DNA from: [Haemophilus] ducreyi
Lineage (GTDB): Bacteria; Pseudomonadota; Gammaproteobacteria; Enterobacterales; Pasteurellaceae
Reading direction: 5' to 3'
Assembly (NCBI RefSeq): GCF_900109315.1
Contig: NZ_FOJC01000002.1
Coordinates: 170,204 to 234,203, forward strand
DNA length: 64,000 bases
The notes under the pieces were generated by a model. The model saw nothing but the letters and a program-made list of their open reading frames with translations. It did no database searches and was not told the DNA's origin. Positions 9,930-18,703 of this stretch are shown piece by piece (the first letter of the stretch is position 1; every line of letters begins with the position of its first letter). The position numbers and the translations under genes are program-made.

Positions 9930-10267
9930 TAATACAGTATATTGAGGGATTAATTTAGTGGATTATACCGCTTTGTAACCTGATTAGCGTTAACACTTAG
10001 TTAGTAAAAAATGGACAAAATAGGGCAATTTTGCTATCTTATCTTGCAAATTTTATTTTTATTTTTTTATAAATTTTAAAAATCTGTTTGGTATCAACTA
10101 GATATCATGAAGATGTTCAATTTATTAGATGATAATTTTTCACACTCTATTTAAAGTAATTGGTGTGTTTTTTCTTAAAGCTAGTAAATTGAATGTGCAT
10201 TATTTCATCAACCGATAAGTTTAAGAACTTATCACTACTATAATTATATTTAAGATAAGGACAACCT
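9930..10267 (+). promoter_or_regulatory. pdh operon upstream region with palindromic operator and promoter
   Basis: This 338-base AT-rich gap holds no convincing gene. Near its end is a perfect palindrome, GATAAGTT (10214-10221), TAAG, AACTTATC (10226-10233). A TATAAT -10 box follows at 10239-10244, then a ribosome site AAGG just ahead of aceE. The palindrome covers the -35/spacer region, the place for a repressor. It is not the E. coli PdhR box (ATTGGTnnnACCAAT). A weak CACAC...GTGTG hairpin with a T run (about 10141-10174) could end pyrD transcription. Confidence 0.5.
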
Positions 10268-12925
10268 ATGTCAGCGTTAGAAAGAGATGTAGACCCATTT
10301 GAAACGAAAGAGTGGCTTGAATCATTAGACTCATTAATTCGTGTTGAAGGTGCTGAACGTGCACAGTTTATTATTGATGAATTATTAAATCAAGCTCGTG
10401 CGGGAGGCGTGCCTGTTCAATCAGGTGTAACAACAGCATACGTAAATACGATCCCTGTATCGGCACAACCAGCGTATCCGGGGGATCACGCGATAGAGCA
10501 TCGTATTCGCTCGGCTGTTCGCTGGAATGCTATCGCAATGGTTTTACGTAGTCAGAAAAAAGATCTTGATTTAGGCGGTCATATTTCAACATTCCAATCT
10601 GCAGCAACAATGTATGAAGTTTGTTACAATCACTTTTTCAAAGCAGCAACAGATAAGAATGGTGGTGATTTAATTTTTTCACAAGGTCATGCTGCACCAG
10701 GTATCTATGCGCGTGCTTTCTTAGAAGGTCGCCTTAGCGAACAACAAATGGATAACTTCCGTCAAGAAGCATTTATTGATGGTTTATCTTCATATCCACA
10801 TCCAAAACTAATGCCTGAATTCTGGCAATTCTCAACCGTATCAATGGGATTAGGCCCTGTTAATGCAGTTTACCAAGCACGTTTCTTAAAATATCTTGAA
10901 AACCGTGGTTTAAAAGACACGGCAGATCAAAAAGTTTATGCATTCTTAGGCGATGGTGAAATGGACGAAATTGAGTCTAAAGGGGCATTAACTTTTGCAG
11001 CACGTGAGAAGTTAGATAACTTAATTTTTACAATCAGTTGTAACTTGCAACGTTTAGATGGCCCAGTTAATGGTAATGGTAAGATTATTCAAGAACTAGA
11101 AGGACTATTTGTTGGTGCTGGTTGGGAAGTTATTAAAGTATTATGGGGGAGTAATTGGGATAAATTATTCGCAAAAGATACTTCAGGTAAGTTAACACAG
11201 TTAATGATGGAAGTATTAGATGGTGATTATTTAACCTTTAAATCTAAAAATGGTGCTTACATTCGTGAACATTTCTTCGGTCGTTATCCTGAAACAGCCG
11301 CATTAGTTGCAGATATGTCTGATGATGAAATTTGGGAATTACGTCGTGGAGCGCACGATAGTGAAAAACTTTATGCAGCATATGCTAAAGCGCAACATGC
11401 AACGAAACCAGTTGTTATCTTAGCTCATCAAGTAAAAGGCTATAAGATTCCAGAAGCAGAAAGTAAGAATACGGCTCATCAATCGAAAAAAATGTCTTAT
11501 GATAGCCTTAAAGGATTCCGTGACTACTTTGAATTACCATTAACGGATGAACAAGTAGAAAATTTAGAATATATTAAATTTTCAGAAGGCTCAGCGGAGT
11601 ATGAATATTTACATGCTCATCGTAAAGCCTTAAATGGTTATGTGCCAGTTCGTCGTAAAGCGTTTAATATTGATTATCAGGTGCCTGCATTAGAAGAATT
11701 TCAAGCATTATTAGAAGCACAACCGCGTGGTATATCAACTACTATGGCATTTAGTCGTGTGTTGAATACATTATTAAAAAATAAAAATATTGGTAAAACA
11801 ATTGTACCAATTATTGCTGATGAAGCGCGTACTTTTGGTATGGAAGGTTTATTCCGTCAAATTGGTATTTATAATCCACATGGTCAAAACTATGTGCCTT
11901 CGGATCGAGATCTTGTTGCTTATTACCGTGAAGCGAAAGATGGTCAAGTTTTACAAGAAGGTATTAATGAATTAGGTGCGACATCTTCTTGGGTAGCTGC
12001 AGCAACCTCTTATTCTGTAAGTAACCAACCAATGATTCCTTTCTTCATTTATTATTCAATGTTTGGTTTCCAACGCGTTGGCGATATGATGTGGTTAGCG
12101 GGCGACCAATTAGCTCGAGGCTTTATGATCGGGGGTACTTCTGGCCGTACAACATTAAACGGCGAAGGTTTACAGCATGAAGATGGTCACAGCCATATTC
12201 AAGCGAGCGTTATTCCGAACTGTGTGACTTATGATCCATCATTTGCTTTTGAAGTTGCGGTTATTGTACAAGATGGTATTAACCGTATGTATGGTGAGAA
12301 ACAAGAAGATGTATTCTATTACATTACCACTTTAAATGAAGTTACTGAACAGCCAGCAATGCCTAGCGGTGCTGAAGAAGGTATCCGTAAAGGATTGTAT
12401 AAATTTGAAACGGTTGAAGGTAAGAAAGGCAAAGGCCATGTACAATTGTTAGGTTCTGGTGCAATTATGCGTCATGTTCGTGAAGCAGCACAAATTCTTG
12501 CGAAAGAGTATGGCATTACTTCATATGTGTTCTCAGCACCTTCATTTAATGAATTAGGCCGTGATGGCGCAGATTGTGCACGTTGGAATTTATTACATCC
12601 AACGGAGGCTCCACGAGTTCCATATGTTGGTCAAGTATTAGCTGATTTACCAACGGTTGCATCAACGGATTACATGAAATTATACGCAGAGCAAATCCGT
12701 GCTTATGTCCCAACTAGACACTATCATGTGTTAGGTACGGATGGCTTTGGTCGTTCTGATAGCCGTGCAAATTTACGTGAACATTTTGAAGTTAATGAAC
12801 ATTATGTTGTAGTTGCTGCATTAGCACAACTAGCGAAAGAAGACTCGGTAGATGCTAAAGTTGTTGAAGAAGCAATCAAAAAATTCGGCTTAAACGTAGA
12901 TCGTATTAATCCATTATACGCTTAA
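10268..12925 (+). CDS. aceE: Pyruvate dehydrogenase E1 component (homodimeric)
   Basis: Thiamine-diphosphate enzyme that decarboxylates pyruvate and acetylates the lipoyl arm of AceF in the pyruvate dehydrogenase complex. The 885 residues match E. coli AceE (887). The thiamine-diphosphate signature starts at GDGEMDE (about residue 230) and ends at the NLQRLDGPVNGNG Asn stretch (about 258-270). The N-terminal peptide with DVDPFETKEW is the E2-binding region. It is the first gene of aceE-aceF-lpdA, followed by an uptake-sequence hairpin at 12935-12975. Confidence 0.97.
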   Translation: MSALERDVDPFETKEWLESLDSLIRVEGAERAQFIIDELLNQARAGGVPVQSGVTTAYVNTIPVSAQPAYPGDHAIEHRIRSAVRWNAIAMVLRSQKKDLDLGGHISTFQSAATMYEVCYNHFFKAATDKNGGDLIFSQGHAAPGIYARAFLEGRLSEQQMDNFRQEAFIDGLSSYPHPKLMPEFWQFSTVSMGLGPVNAVYQARFLKYLENRGLKDTADQKVYAFLGDGEMDEIESKGALTFAAREKLDNLIFTISCNLQRLDGPVNGNGKIIQELEGLFVGAGWEVIKVLWGSNWDKLFAKDTSGKLTQLMMEVLDGDYLTFKSKNGAYIREHFFGRYPETAALVADMSDDEIWELRRGAHDSEKLYAAYAKAQHATKPVVILAHQVKGYKIPEAESKNTAHQSKKMSYDSLKGFRDYFELPLTDEQVENLEYIKFSEGSAEYEYLHAHRKALNGYVPVRRKAFNIDYQVPALEEFQALLEAQPRGISTTMAFSRVLNTLLKNKNIGKTIVPIIADEARTFGMEGLFRQIGIYNPHGQNYVPSDRDLVAYYREAKDGQVLQEGINELGATSSWVAAATSYSVSNQPMIPFFIYYSMFGFQRVGDMMWLAGDQLARGFMIGGTSGRTTLNGEGLQHEDGHSHIQASVIPNCVTYDPSFAFEVAVIVQDGINRMYGEKQEDVFYYITTLNEVTEQPAMPSGAEEGIRKGLYKFETVEGKKGKGHVQLLGSGAIMRHVREAAQILAKEYGITSYVFSAPSFNELGRDGADCARWNLLHPTEAPRVPYVGQVLADLPTVASTDYMKLYAEQIRAYVPTRHYHVLGTDGFGRSDSRANLREHFEVNEHYVVVAALAQLAKEDSVDAKVVEEAIKKFGLNVDRINPLYA

Positions 12926-12934
12926 TAAACTTTG

Positions 12935-12975
12935 AAGCGGCCATTATTATAATATTTTTACAAATATGGCCGCTT
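12935..12975 (+). repeat. Uptake-sequence hairpin between aceE and aceF
   Basis: Inverted arms AAGCGGCCAT (12935-12944) and ATGGCCGCTT (12966-12975) flank an AT-rich loop. The arms resemble the Apl uptake core. Being inside the operon and lacking a T tail, it would act as an mRNA-stabilising or attenuating hairpin, not a full terminator. Confidence 0.55.
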
Positions 12976-13003
12976 GCTTAATTCGGAACGAAGGGATATA
13001 AAA

Positions 13004-14560
13004 ATGTCAAAACAAATTAATGTGCCAGATATTGGTGGCGATGAAGTTACCGTAACAGAAGTAATGGTTAATGTTGGCGATACTATTACAATTGATCAAT
13101 CAATTATTAATGTGGAAGGTGATAAGGCCTCAATGGAAGTGCCAGCACCTGAAGCGGGCGTGGTAAAACATGTATTAGTTAAAGTGGGTGATAAAGTCAC
13201 GACTGGTTCAGCAATGCTCGTGTTAGAAACGGCAGATGCCGCACCGCAAGTTTCAGCTCCAGTTGCTGTTTCAGTAGCATCAGCTATTGTTGAAGTAAAT
13301 GTACCTGATATCGGTGGTGATGAAGTAAACGTGACGGAAATTATGGTTAACGTTGGCGATGAAATTACTGAAGAGCAATCATTAATTACTGTAGAAGGTG
13401 ATAAAGCATCTATGGAAGTCCCTGCACCATTTGCGGGTGTAGTAAAAGAAATTTTAGTCAAATCAGGTGATAAAGTCTCAACCGGTTCATTAATTATGAA
13501 ATTTGAAGTAGCGGGTGCGGCTCCAGCTTCTGCAACTGTTGCACCAACCGCGGTAGTTGCGCCTACAGCTCAGTCTGCTAAAGAACAAGGTCAATCAGGT
13601 TTAAGCCAAGCACAAGTAGAAGCAAGTTCAGTATTTGCGCACGCTACTCCGGTTATTCGCCGTTTAGCGCGTGAATTTGGCGTAAATTTAGATAAAGTTA
13701 AAGGTTCAGGCCGTAAAGGGCGTATTATTAAAGAAGATCTTCAAGCATACGTTAAAACAGCTGTTCAAGTATTTGAACAACAAGGTGGATCGACAGCAAG
13801 TGCAAGCGGAGCGGGTTTAGGTTTATTACCATGGCCAAAAGTTGACTTTAGCAAATTCGGCGAAGTTGAAGAAGTTGAGTTAAGCCGTATTAATAAAATT
13901 TCTGGTGCAAACTTACATCGCAACTGGGTTATGATTCCACATGTAACGCATTTTGATCGTACTGATATCACTGCACTTGAAGAGTTCCGTAAAGAACAAA
14001 ATAAACTAGCAGAAAAACAGAAATTAGACGTCAAAATCACACCGGTTGTATTCATTATGAAAGCCGTCGCAAAAGCATTAGAAGCATTCCCTCGTTTCAA
14101 TAGCTCACTTTCTGAAGATGCACAACGTTTAACACTTAAAAAATATATTAACATTGGCGTAGCAGTAGATACACCAAATGGTCTAGTCGTACCTGTGTTC
14201 AAAAATGTGAATAAAAAAGGTATTATTGAACTTTCTCGCGAGTTAATGGAAGTATCTAAGAAAGCACGTGATGGCAAATTAACCGCTTCGGATATGCAAG
14301 GTGGATGCTTTATTATCTCAAGTTTAGGCGGTATTGGTACAACGCACTTTACACCAATTGTAAATGCGCCAGAAGTCGCTATTTTAGGTGTTTCTAAATC
14401 TGAAACATTACCGGTATGGAATGGTAAAGAGTTTACTCCTCGCTTAATGCTTCCATTATCATTATCATTTGACCACCGTGTAATCGATGGGGCTGATGGT
14501 GCACGCTTCTTAAGCTACATCAACGGCGTATTAGCAGACATTCGTCGTTTAGTAATGTAA
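13004..14560 (+). CDS. aceF: Dihydrolipoyllysine acetyltransferase (E2) of pyruvate dehydrogenase
   Basis: Forms the complex core and passes the acetyl group from lipoate to CoA. From the ATG at 13004 (ribosome site AAGGG) the product is 518 residues. Two lipoyl domains are visible, with lipoyl lysines in EGDKASMEV at Lys41 and Lys134, then a peripheral-subunit-binding domain (about 214-251, [14 protein letters not shown]). The catalytic acetyltransferase domain has the [10 protein letters not shown] motif near residue 490. E. coli has three lipoyl domains; two is common elsewhere. The two domains are almost identical in places, so recombination between them could change domain number. Confidence 0.96.
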   Translation: MSKQINVPDIGGDEVTVTEVMVNVGDTITIDQSIINVEGDKASMEVPAPEAGVVKHVLVKVGDKVTTGSAMLVLETADAAPQVSAPVAVSVASAIVEVNVPDIGGDEVNVTEIMVNVGDEITEEQSLITVEGDKASMEVPAPFAGVVKEILVKSGDKVSTGSLIMKFEVAGAAPASATVAPTAVVAPTAQSAKEQGQSGLSQAQVEASSVFAHATPVIRRLAREFGVNLDKVKGSGRKGRIIKEDLQAYVKTAVQVFEQQGGSTASASGAGLGLLPWPKVDFSKFGEVEEVELSRINKISGANLHRNWVMIPHVTHFDRTDITALEEFRKEQNKLAEKQKLDVKITPVVFIMKAVAKALEAFPRFNSSLSEDAQRLTLKKYINIGVAVDTPNGLVVPVFKNVNKKGIIELSRELMEVSKKARDGKLTASDMQGGCFIISSLGGIGTTHFTPIVNAPEVAILGVSKSETLPVWNGKEFTPRLMLPLSLSFDHRVIDGADGARFLSYINGVLADIRRLVM

Positions 14561-14565
14561 TTTAA

Positions 14566-14607
14566 ACAAACGGTCTATTTGGCAAAAAGCCAAATTAGAC
14601 CGCTTGT
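14566..14607 (+). repeat. Uptake-sequence hairpin between aceF and lpdA
   Basis: The right arm holds an exact ACAAGCGGT (reverse strand, 14599-14607). The left arm has ACAAACGGT (14566-14574). With flanks the stem is about 18 bp with one mismatch and one bulge, loop AAAAA. There is no T tail, so it probably stabilises or attenuates mRNA between the two genes. Confidence 0.6.
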
Positions 14608-14626
14608 AAGACTAATTGAGGCAAAA

Positions 14627-16051
14627 ATGAGTAAAGAAATTAAAACCCAAGTTGTCGTACTTGGTGCGGGCCCTGCAGGTTATTCGGCAGCATTCCGTTG
14701 TGCAGATTTAGGTTTAGAAACGGTTATTGTTGAACGTTATTCAACATTAGGTGGTGTGTGTTTAAATGTAGGGTGTATTCCTTCAAAAGCATTATTACAC
14801 GTTGCTAAAGTGATTGAAGAAGCAAAACATGCGGATAAAAATGGTATTACATTTGGTGAACCAATCATTGATTTAGATAAAGTCCGTAAGGGTAAAGAAG
14901 CCGTAGTGTCAAAATTGACGGGTGGTTTAGCGGGTATGGCTAAAGCGCGTAAAGTAACGGTTATAGAAGGTTTAGCAGCATTTACTGATTCGCATACCCT
15001 AGTTGTACGTGATCGAGATGGCAATCCGACGACAATTAAATTTGATAATGCTATTATTGCAGCGGGTTCTCGTCCTATTGAATTACCATTTATTCCACAC
15101 GAGGATCCTCGTATTTGGAACTCTACCGATGCACTTAAATTAAAAGAAATTCCGAAAAAACTTTTAATTATGGGCGGTGGAATTATCGGCTTGGAAATGG
15201 GAACTGTATATCAATCACTAGGATCAGAGATTGAAGTAGTCGAAATGTTTGATCAAGTTATCCCGGCGGCAGATAAAGATGTTGTTTCAATTTATAGCAA
15301 ACAAGTTGAGAAAAAATTCAAATTAATGCTTGAAACCAAAGTAACGGCAGTAAAAGCGGAAGATGATGGTATTTATGTCTCAATGGAAGGCAAGGCTTGT
15401 AATGATACTAAGCGTTATGATGCTGTTTTAGTTGCTATTGGCCGTGTACCAAATGGTAAATTGATCGACGCGGGTAAAGCGGGCGTAGAAGTAGATGAAC
15501 GCGGTTTTATTCATACTGATAAACAAATGCGTACTAATGTACCACATATTTTCGCTATCGGTGACGTTGTGGGCCAACCAATGCTAGCGCATAAAGGTGT
15601 ACATGAAGGTCATGTTGCTGCGGAAGTTATTGCAGGAAAAAAACATTATTTCGATCCAAAAGTAATTCCTTCAATTGCTTATACCGAACCTGAAGTGGCT
15701 TGGGTGGGTAAAACAGAAAAAGAATGTAAACAAGAAGGATTAAACTATGAAGTGGCTAAATTCCCTTGGGCTGCTTCTGGACGTGCAATTGCTTCAGAAT
15801 GTTCTGAAGGAATGACAAAATTAATCTTTGATAAAGATACTCACCGCTTGTTAGGTGGGGCAATTGTTGGTTCAAATGGCGGTGAATTACTAGGAGAAAT
15901 TGGCTTAGCAATTGAAATGGGTTGTGATGCAGAAGATATTGCTTTAACTATTCATGCACACCCAACTTTACATGAATCCGTTGGTTTAGCCGCAGAAGTA
16001 TTTGAAGGATCTATTACAGATTTACCAAATGCGAAAGCAAAAAAACGCTAA
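14627..16051 (+). CDS. lpdA: Dihydrolipoyl dehydrogenase (E3)
   Basis: FAD enzyme that reoxidises dihydrolipoamide and makes NADH for the pyruvate (and 2-oxoglutarate) dehydrogenase complexes. The ATG at 14627, preceded by TTGAGG, gives 474 residues, exactly the E. coli length. The 48 bases of open frame upstream lie in the intergenic hairpin and are not taken as coding. The FAD loop VLGAGPAGYSAA, redox-active Cys45/Cys50 in GGVCLNVGCIPSK, NAD loop GGGIIGLEMGT and the His-Glu pair in HAHPTLHESVG are intact. Confidence 0.97.
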   Translation: MSKEIKTQVVVLGAGPAGYSAAFRCADLGLETVIVERYSTLGGVCLNVGCIPSKALLHVAKVIEEAKHADKNGITFGEPIIDLDKVRKGKEAVVSKLTGGLAGMAKARKVTVIEGLAAFTDSHTLVVRDRDGNPTTIKFDNAIIAAGSRPIELPFIPHEDPRIWNSTDALKLKEIPKKLLIMGGGIIGLEMGTVYQSLGSEIEVVEMFDQVIPAADKDVVSIYSKQVEKKFKLMLETKVTAVKAEDDGIYVSMEGKACNDTKRYDAVLVAIGRVPNGKLIDAGKAGVEVDERGFIHTDKQMRTNVPHIFAIGDVVGQPMLAHKGVHEGHVAAEVIAGKKHYFDPKVIPSIAYTEPEVAWVGKTEKECKQEGLNYEVAKFPWAASGRAIASECSEGMTKLIFDKDTHRLLGGAIVGSNGGELLGEIGLAIEMGCDAEDIALTIHAHPTLHESVGLAAEVFEGSITDLPNAKAKKR

Positions 16052-16061
16052 TTTATGATTA

Positions 16062-16110
16062 AATAAGCGGTAAGATTTTGCAAATTTTTTGTCTAATCTT
16101 ACCGCTTATT
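16062..16110 (+). terminator. Terminator of the pdh operon, uptake-sequence pair
   Basis: A perfect 16-bp stem, AATAAGCGGTAAGATT (16062-16077) with its complement at 16095-16110, around a T-rich loop. The stem contains AAGCGGT on both strands, so one structure serves as terminator and as two uptake signals. Confidence 0.7.
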
Positions 16111-16202
16111 ATTTAAAATGGTTTAATGTTATAAGTTTAGCTTAAAAAGCAATATATTATGTTCTTTTTTTCATCACTTGAAATTAAAGCAATAAATTAT
16201 TA

Positions 16203-16230
16203 TTGACATGTATTCAGATATTCGTAGAAT
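16203..16230 (+). promoter_or_regulatory. Strong promoter of the tRNA pair
   Basis: A consensus TTGACA -35 (16203-16208), 16-base spacer and TAGAAT -10 (16225-16230) lie 31 bases before the tRNA-Gly-like gene. Confidence 0.65.
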
Positions 16231-16261
16231 AATAATTACTGATTGCAAATAATCATTTAAA

Positions 16262-16337
16262 GCGGGAATAGCTCAGTTGGTAGATCCAGACCTTCCAAGG
16301 TCTGGGCTCGCGAGTTCGAGCATCGTTTCCCGCTCCA
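16262..16337 (+). tRNA. Aberrant tRNA-Gly-like gene (glyW position)
   Basis: The acceptor stem (GCGGGAA with TTCCCGC), discriminator T and encoded CCA are those of bacterial tRNA-Gly, and the order Gly-Cys matches glyW-cysT of E. coli. The body is abnormal. The anticodon arm pairs as CCAGACC/GGTCTGG around a six-base loop (TTCCAA), or gives an eight-base loop reading UCC. The D stem has a C-T mismatch (GCTC/GATC). The T stem loses the near-universal 53-61 G-C pair (G-A). A variable-loop base is added, so total length is still 76. It is either a pseudo-tRNA or a divergent tRNA-Gly(UCC). Confidence 0.6.
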
Positions 16338-16344
16338 TCCTTAT

Positions 16345-16418
16345 GGCGTGTTAGCAAAGCGGTTATGCACTGGATTGCAAATCCATGTAGATCGGTTCGA
16401 TTCCGGTACACGCCTCCA
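16345..16418 (+). tRNA. tRNA-Cys (GCA)
   Basis: A 74-base cloverleaf with acceptor GGCGTGT/ACACGCC, three-pair D stem typical of tRNA-Cys, anticodon loop TTGCAAA (anticodon GCA), T arm ATCGG-TTCGATT-CCGGT, and encoded CCA. The anticodon stem has a C-T at its first pair. It lies seven bases after the tRNA-Gly-like gene and is probably co-transcribed with it. Confidence 0.93.
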
Positions 16419-16594
16419 TTAATTATTCCAAGTCATTTTAAATATTCCTAGCTTTTATAGAGCCTATATAATTTCATTTTATTCAAATACCTATTAGACT
16501 ATAAATAATCATTTTTGTAAAATGAGTAATTAATTTTATTTTGCTATCAGTTGTCACTTCCAATATTTTGTTAACCTGTTATACTTCTTTATCT

Positions 16595-16975
16595 GAGTTA
16601 GTTAGGCAATCACTGGTTTATTGAAGCCCTAAAGTGTTCTTTAGAACAAACTAGTGGGACAAATAGACGAGAGGAAAGTCCGAGCTACAAAGGGCAGAGT
16701 GCCAGATAACGTCTGGGAGGCGTGAGCCTACGACTAGTGCAACAGAGAGCAGACCGCCTGTTATTAAATAGGTAAGGGTGAAAGGGTGTGGTAAGAGCAC
16801 ACCGCGTGAATGGTAACATTTCACGGCACGGTAAACTCCACTCGTAGCAAGACCAAATAGGAATCCAATGAGTGGCCCGTTCAGGATTCGGGTAGGTTGC
16901 TTGAGCTTGTGTGTGAATACAAGCCTAGAGGAATGATTGTCCACGACAGAACTCGGCTTATCGACTAACTCAGTT
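16595..16975 (+). ncRNA. rnpB: RNase P RNA, class A
   Basis: Catalytic RNA that removes 5' leaders from tRNA precursors. The conserved core is visible: GAGGAAAGTCCGAGCT near 16671-16686, ACAGAGAGCAGACCG near 16742-16755, and GAATGGTAACATTTCACGG. The P4 strand AGAGGAATGATTGTCCACGACAGAACTCGGCTTA lies in two pieces near 16926-16960. The 5' GAGTTAG pairs with CTAACTC at the 3' end, which sets the limits to within a few bases. A TATACT -10 box lies just upstream, near 16580. Confidence 0.95.
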
Positions 16976-16983
16976 CAATTTAA

Positions 16984-17014
16984 AAAAGCGAATAGGACCG
17001 CCTGTTCGCTTTTT
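16984..17014 (+). terminator. Terminator after rnpB
   Basis: Stem AAAAGCGAATAGG with CCTGTTCGCTTTT (one T-G pair), short loop, then a T run. Confidence 0.85.
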
Positions 17015-17036
17015 GCTTTTTACAAGGAGATAATTA

Positions 17037-17681
17037 ATGCACTTCTTTAAATTAGTTGTGTTTCCTCTATTCTGTTTAGTTGCGCCATTGTCAGTGATGG
17101 CACATCCGCATTCTTTTGTTGATTTGAAAAATAAAGTATTAGTTGACGGAACCCAATTAAAAGGGTTTCAGATGGAATGGACTATGGATGAAATTGCTTC
17201 AGCTGAATTGATTTATGAAGTTAAAAATAATCCTGATCATCAAGCGGCAAAAAAATCTATTACGGCTGAAATGGAGCAAACAGCGATTGAAAATCACTAT
17301 TTTAGTTATTTATATAATGCCAAAGATCAGCCGTTAAAATTTAGTGCTAAACCTTCGAATACAACATTTAGGATTGCAGGTAATCGTGTGGTGTTTTACA
17401 TTACTTTTTACTTAAGTAAACCTTATGATCTTAAAAATAATGCCATTCGTTTTTATACTTATGAGCCAAGTTACTATATGGCGATGGAGTATAATAATCA
17501 ACGAGACTTATCAATTAATTCTTCAGAATGTAAAGCGAAATTAACCCAACCAAATGTTAACAATTCATTACGTTTATATGCTTCAAGTTTAGATAAAAAT
17601 CAAAAACCTAATATGCCTGACGGTGAAGATAATTCACTTGGTGCTCAATTTGCTCAAACTGTGGAGGTGGTATGCGAATAA
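17037..17681 (+). CDS. DUF1007 family periplasmic protein
   Basis: A 214-residue exported protein with a clear signal peptide (cleavage after VMA, about residue 21) followed by HPHSFVDLKN, the hallmark start of DUF1007 (COG3683). Members sit next to NicO-type nickel/cobalt transporters and are described as their periplasmic parts; the function is not proven. The mature N-terminal HPHSF could bind a metal ion (inference). A strong ribosome site AAGGAG precedes the ATG. The stop overlaps the nicO-family start by ten bases, so the two are translationally coupled. Confidence 0.85.
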   Translation: MHFFKLVVFPLFCLVAPLSVMAHPHSFVDLKNKVLVDGTQLKGFQMEWTMDEIASAELIYEVKNNPDHQAAKKSITAEMEQTAIENHYFSYLYNAKDQPLKFSAKPSNTTFRIAGNRVVFYITFYLSKPYDLKNNAIRFYTYEPSYYMAMEYNNQRDLSINSSECKAKLTQPNVNNSLRLYASSLDKNQKPNMPDGEDNSLGAQFAQTVEVVCE

Positions 17682-18664
17682 ATAGCAAAGAATTAGTTGG
17701 AATAAGCATCATTTTACTATTAGGTTTGAGTATTTATCAATTTTATCCTTTTTTTCTATTTAAAGTGGTGGAGTGGCAAAAAGAATTTAATCAGCTGTTA
17801 TCTTCATCATTAAATGCATTAACTGAACATAAACAACAAGCAGGGCTAACTTTAATTACTGTAAGTTTTTTGTATGGTGTTTTCCATGCTGTTGGACCAG
17901 GACATGGCAAATTTATTTTAACTAGCTACCTTTCCTTAGAAACGACTAAACTCAATCAAGCAATGAAATTAACATTAGCAGCGGCTTTAGTACAAGGAAT
18001 CGTCGCAGTAGTATTAGTATCAATTATTATTGTTGTATTTACACTTTCTAGAAATTATTTCAATTTAACACTAAAGTGGATTGAACGTGGTAGTTTTAGT
18101 GTAATGATTATCTTAGGTGTGTATTGGTGCTATCAGTCATTTAAGCTATTTAAGCAACAAAAAAAACCGCTAAATACCCTTAAAATCAAAAAAATTGCCA
18201 AAATAACTAAAATTAGCCCGCAAGTAAAACCATTAACGCATACGCATTCAGCGCATTGTGGTTGTGGACATCAACATTTACCCTCTTCTGCCCAAATACA
18301 ACAAGCTAAAGATTGGAAAGCACAAATAATGATTATTTTGAGTATTGGCGCACGGCCTTGTTCAGGCGCAATCTTGGTATTATTCCTTGCCTATACGCTT
18401 GATTTATATAGTTGGGGCGTATTATCTGCATTGGCAATGGCCGTTGGAACAGGGCTAACCTTAAGTCTATTTGCCTGGCTAGTGTTAGTTGCCCGTAATA
18501 AAGCAATTCGTTTAAGCAGTTGGTATATTTCGGAGCAACACGGCCACTATTGGGCGGCTGGAGTAAAAATGATAGCGGCTTGTGCATTGATTATTTTAGG
18601 TATAACTTTATTCCATAGTAGTTTTATCGAACTAAATATGGGAACAAGTTTATTAAAACGATAA
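17672..18664 (+). CDS. NicO/RcnA-family nickel/cobalt transporter
   Basis: A 330-residue inner-membrane protein with about six membrane segments. The NicO signature FHAVGPGHGKF is at about residues 70-80, GARPCSGAI near 226-234, and a histidine/cysteine-rich cytoplasmic loop (HTHSAHCGCGHQH, about 190-202) lies between, as expected for Ni(II)/Co(II) handling. Family members include the efflux protein RcnA and putative importers. The DUF1007 partner favours a transport unit like that of other Pasteurellaceae, but direction cannot be decided from sequence. It overlaps the preceding gene, with GGAGG as ribosome site. Confidence 0.87.
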   Translation: MRINSKELVGISIILLLGLSIYQFYPFFLFKVVEWQKEFNQLLSSSLNALTEHKQQAGLTLITVSFLYGVFHAVGPGHGKFILTSYLSLETTKLNQAMKLTLAAALVQGIVAVVLVSIIIVVFTLSRNYFNLTLKWIERGSFSVMIILGVYWCYQSFKLFKQQKKPLNTLKIKKIAKITKISPQVKPLTHTHSAHCGCGHQHLPSSAQIQQAKDWKAQIMIILSIGARPCSGAILVLFLAYTLDLYSWGVLSALAMAVGTGLTLSLFAWLVLVARNKAIRLSSWYISEQHGHYWAAGVKMIAACALIILGITLFHSSFIELNMGTSLLKR

Positions 18665-18703
18665 TTTTTTTCATTAAAATGTATTCTAAATGCCAAAAAA
18701 TTA

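Noticed and set aside
13096..14277. Long minus-strand frames (about 121 and 170 codons) opposite aceF
   Set aside because: They are mirror frames of a strongly conserved gene, Ser/Thr-rich with no ribosome site or family resemblance.
16357..16365. AAAGCGGTT in tRNA-Cys as an uptake signal
   Set aside because: This stretch is the normal D-loop of bacterial tRNA-Cys, so the match to the uptake core is coincidental.
16651..16944. Minus-strand 97-codon frame
   Set aside because: It lies wholly inside the RNase P RNA gene.
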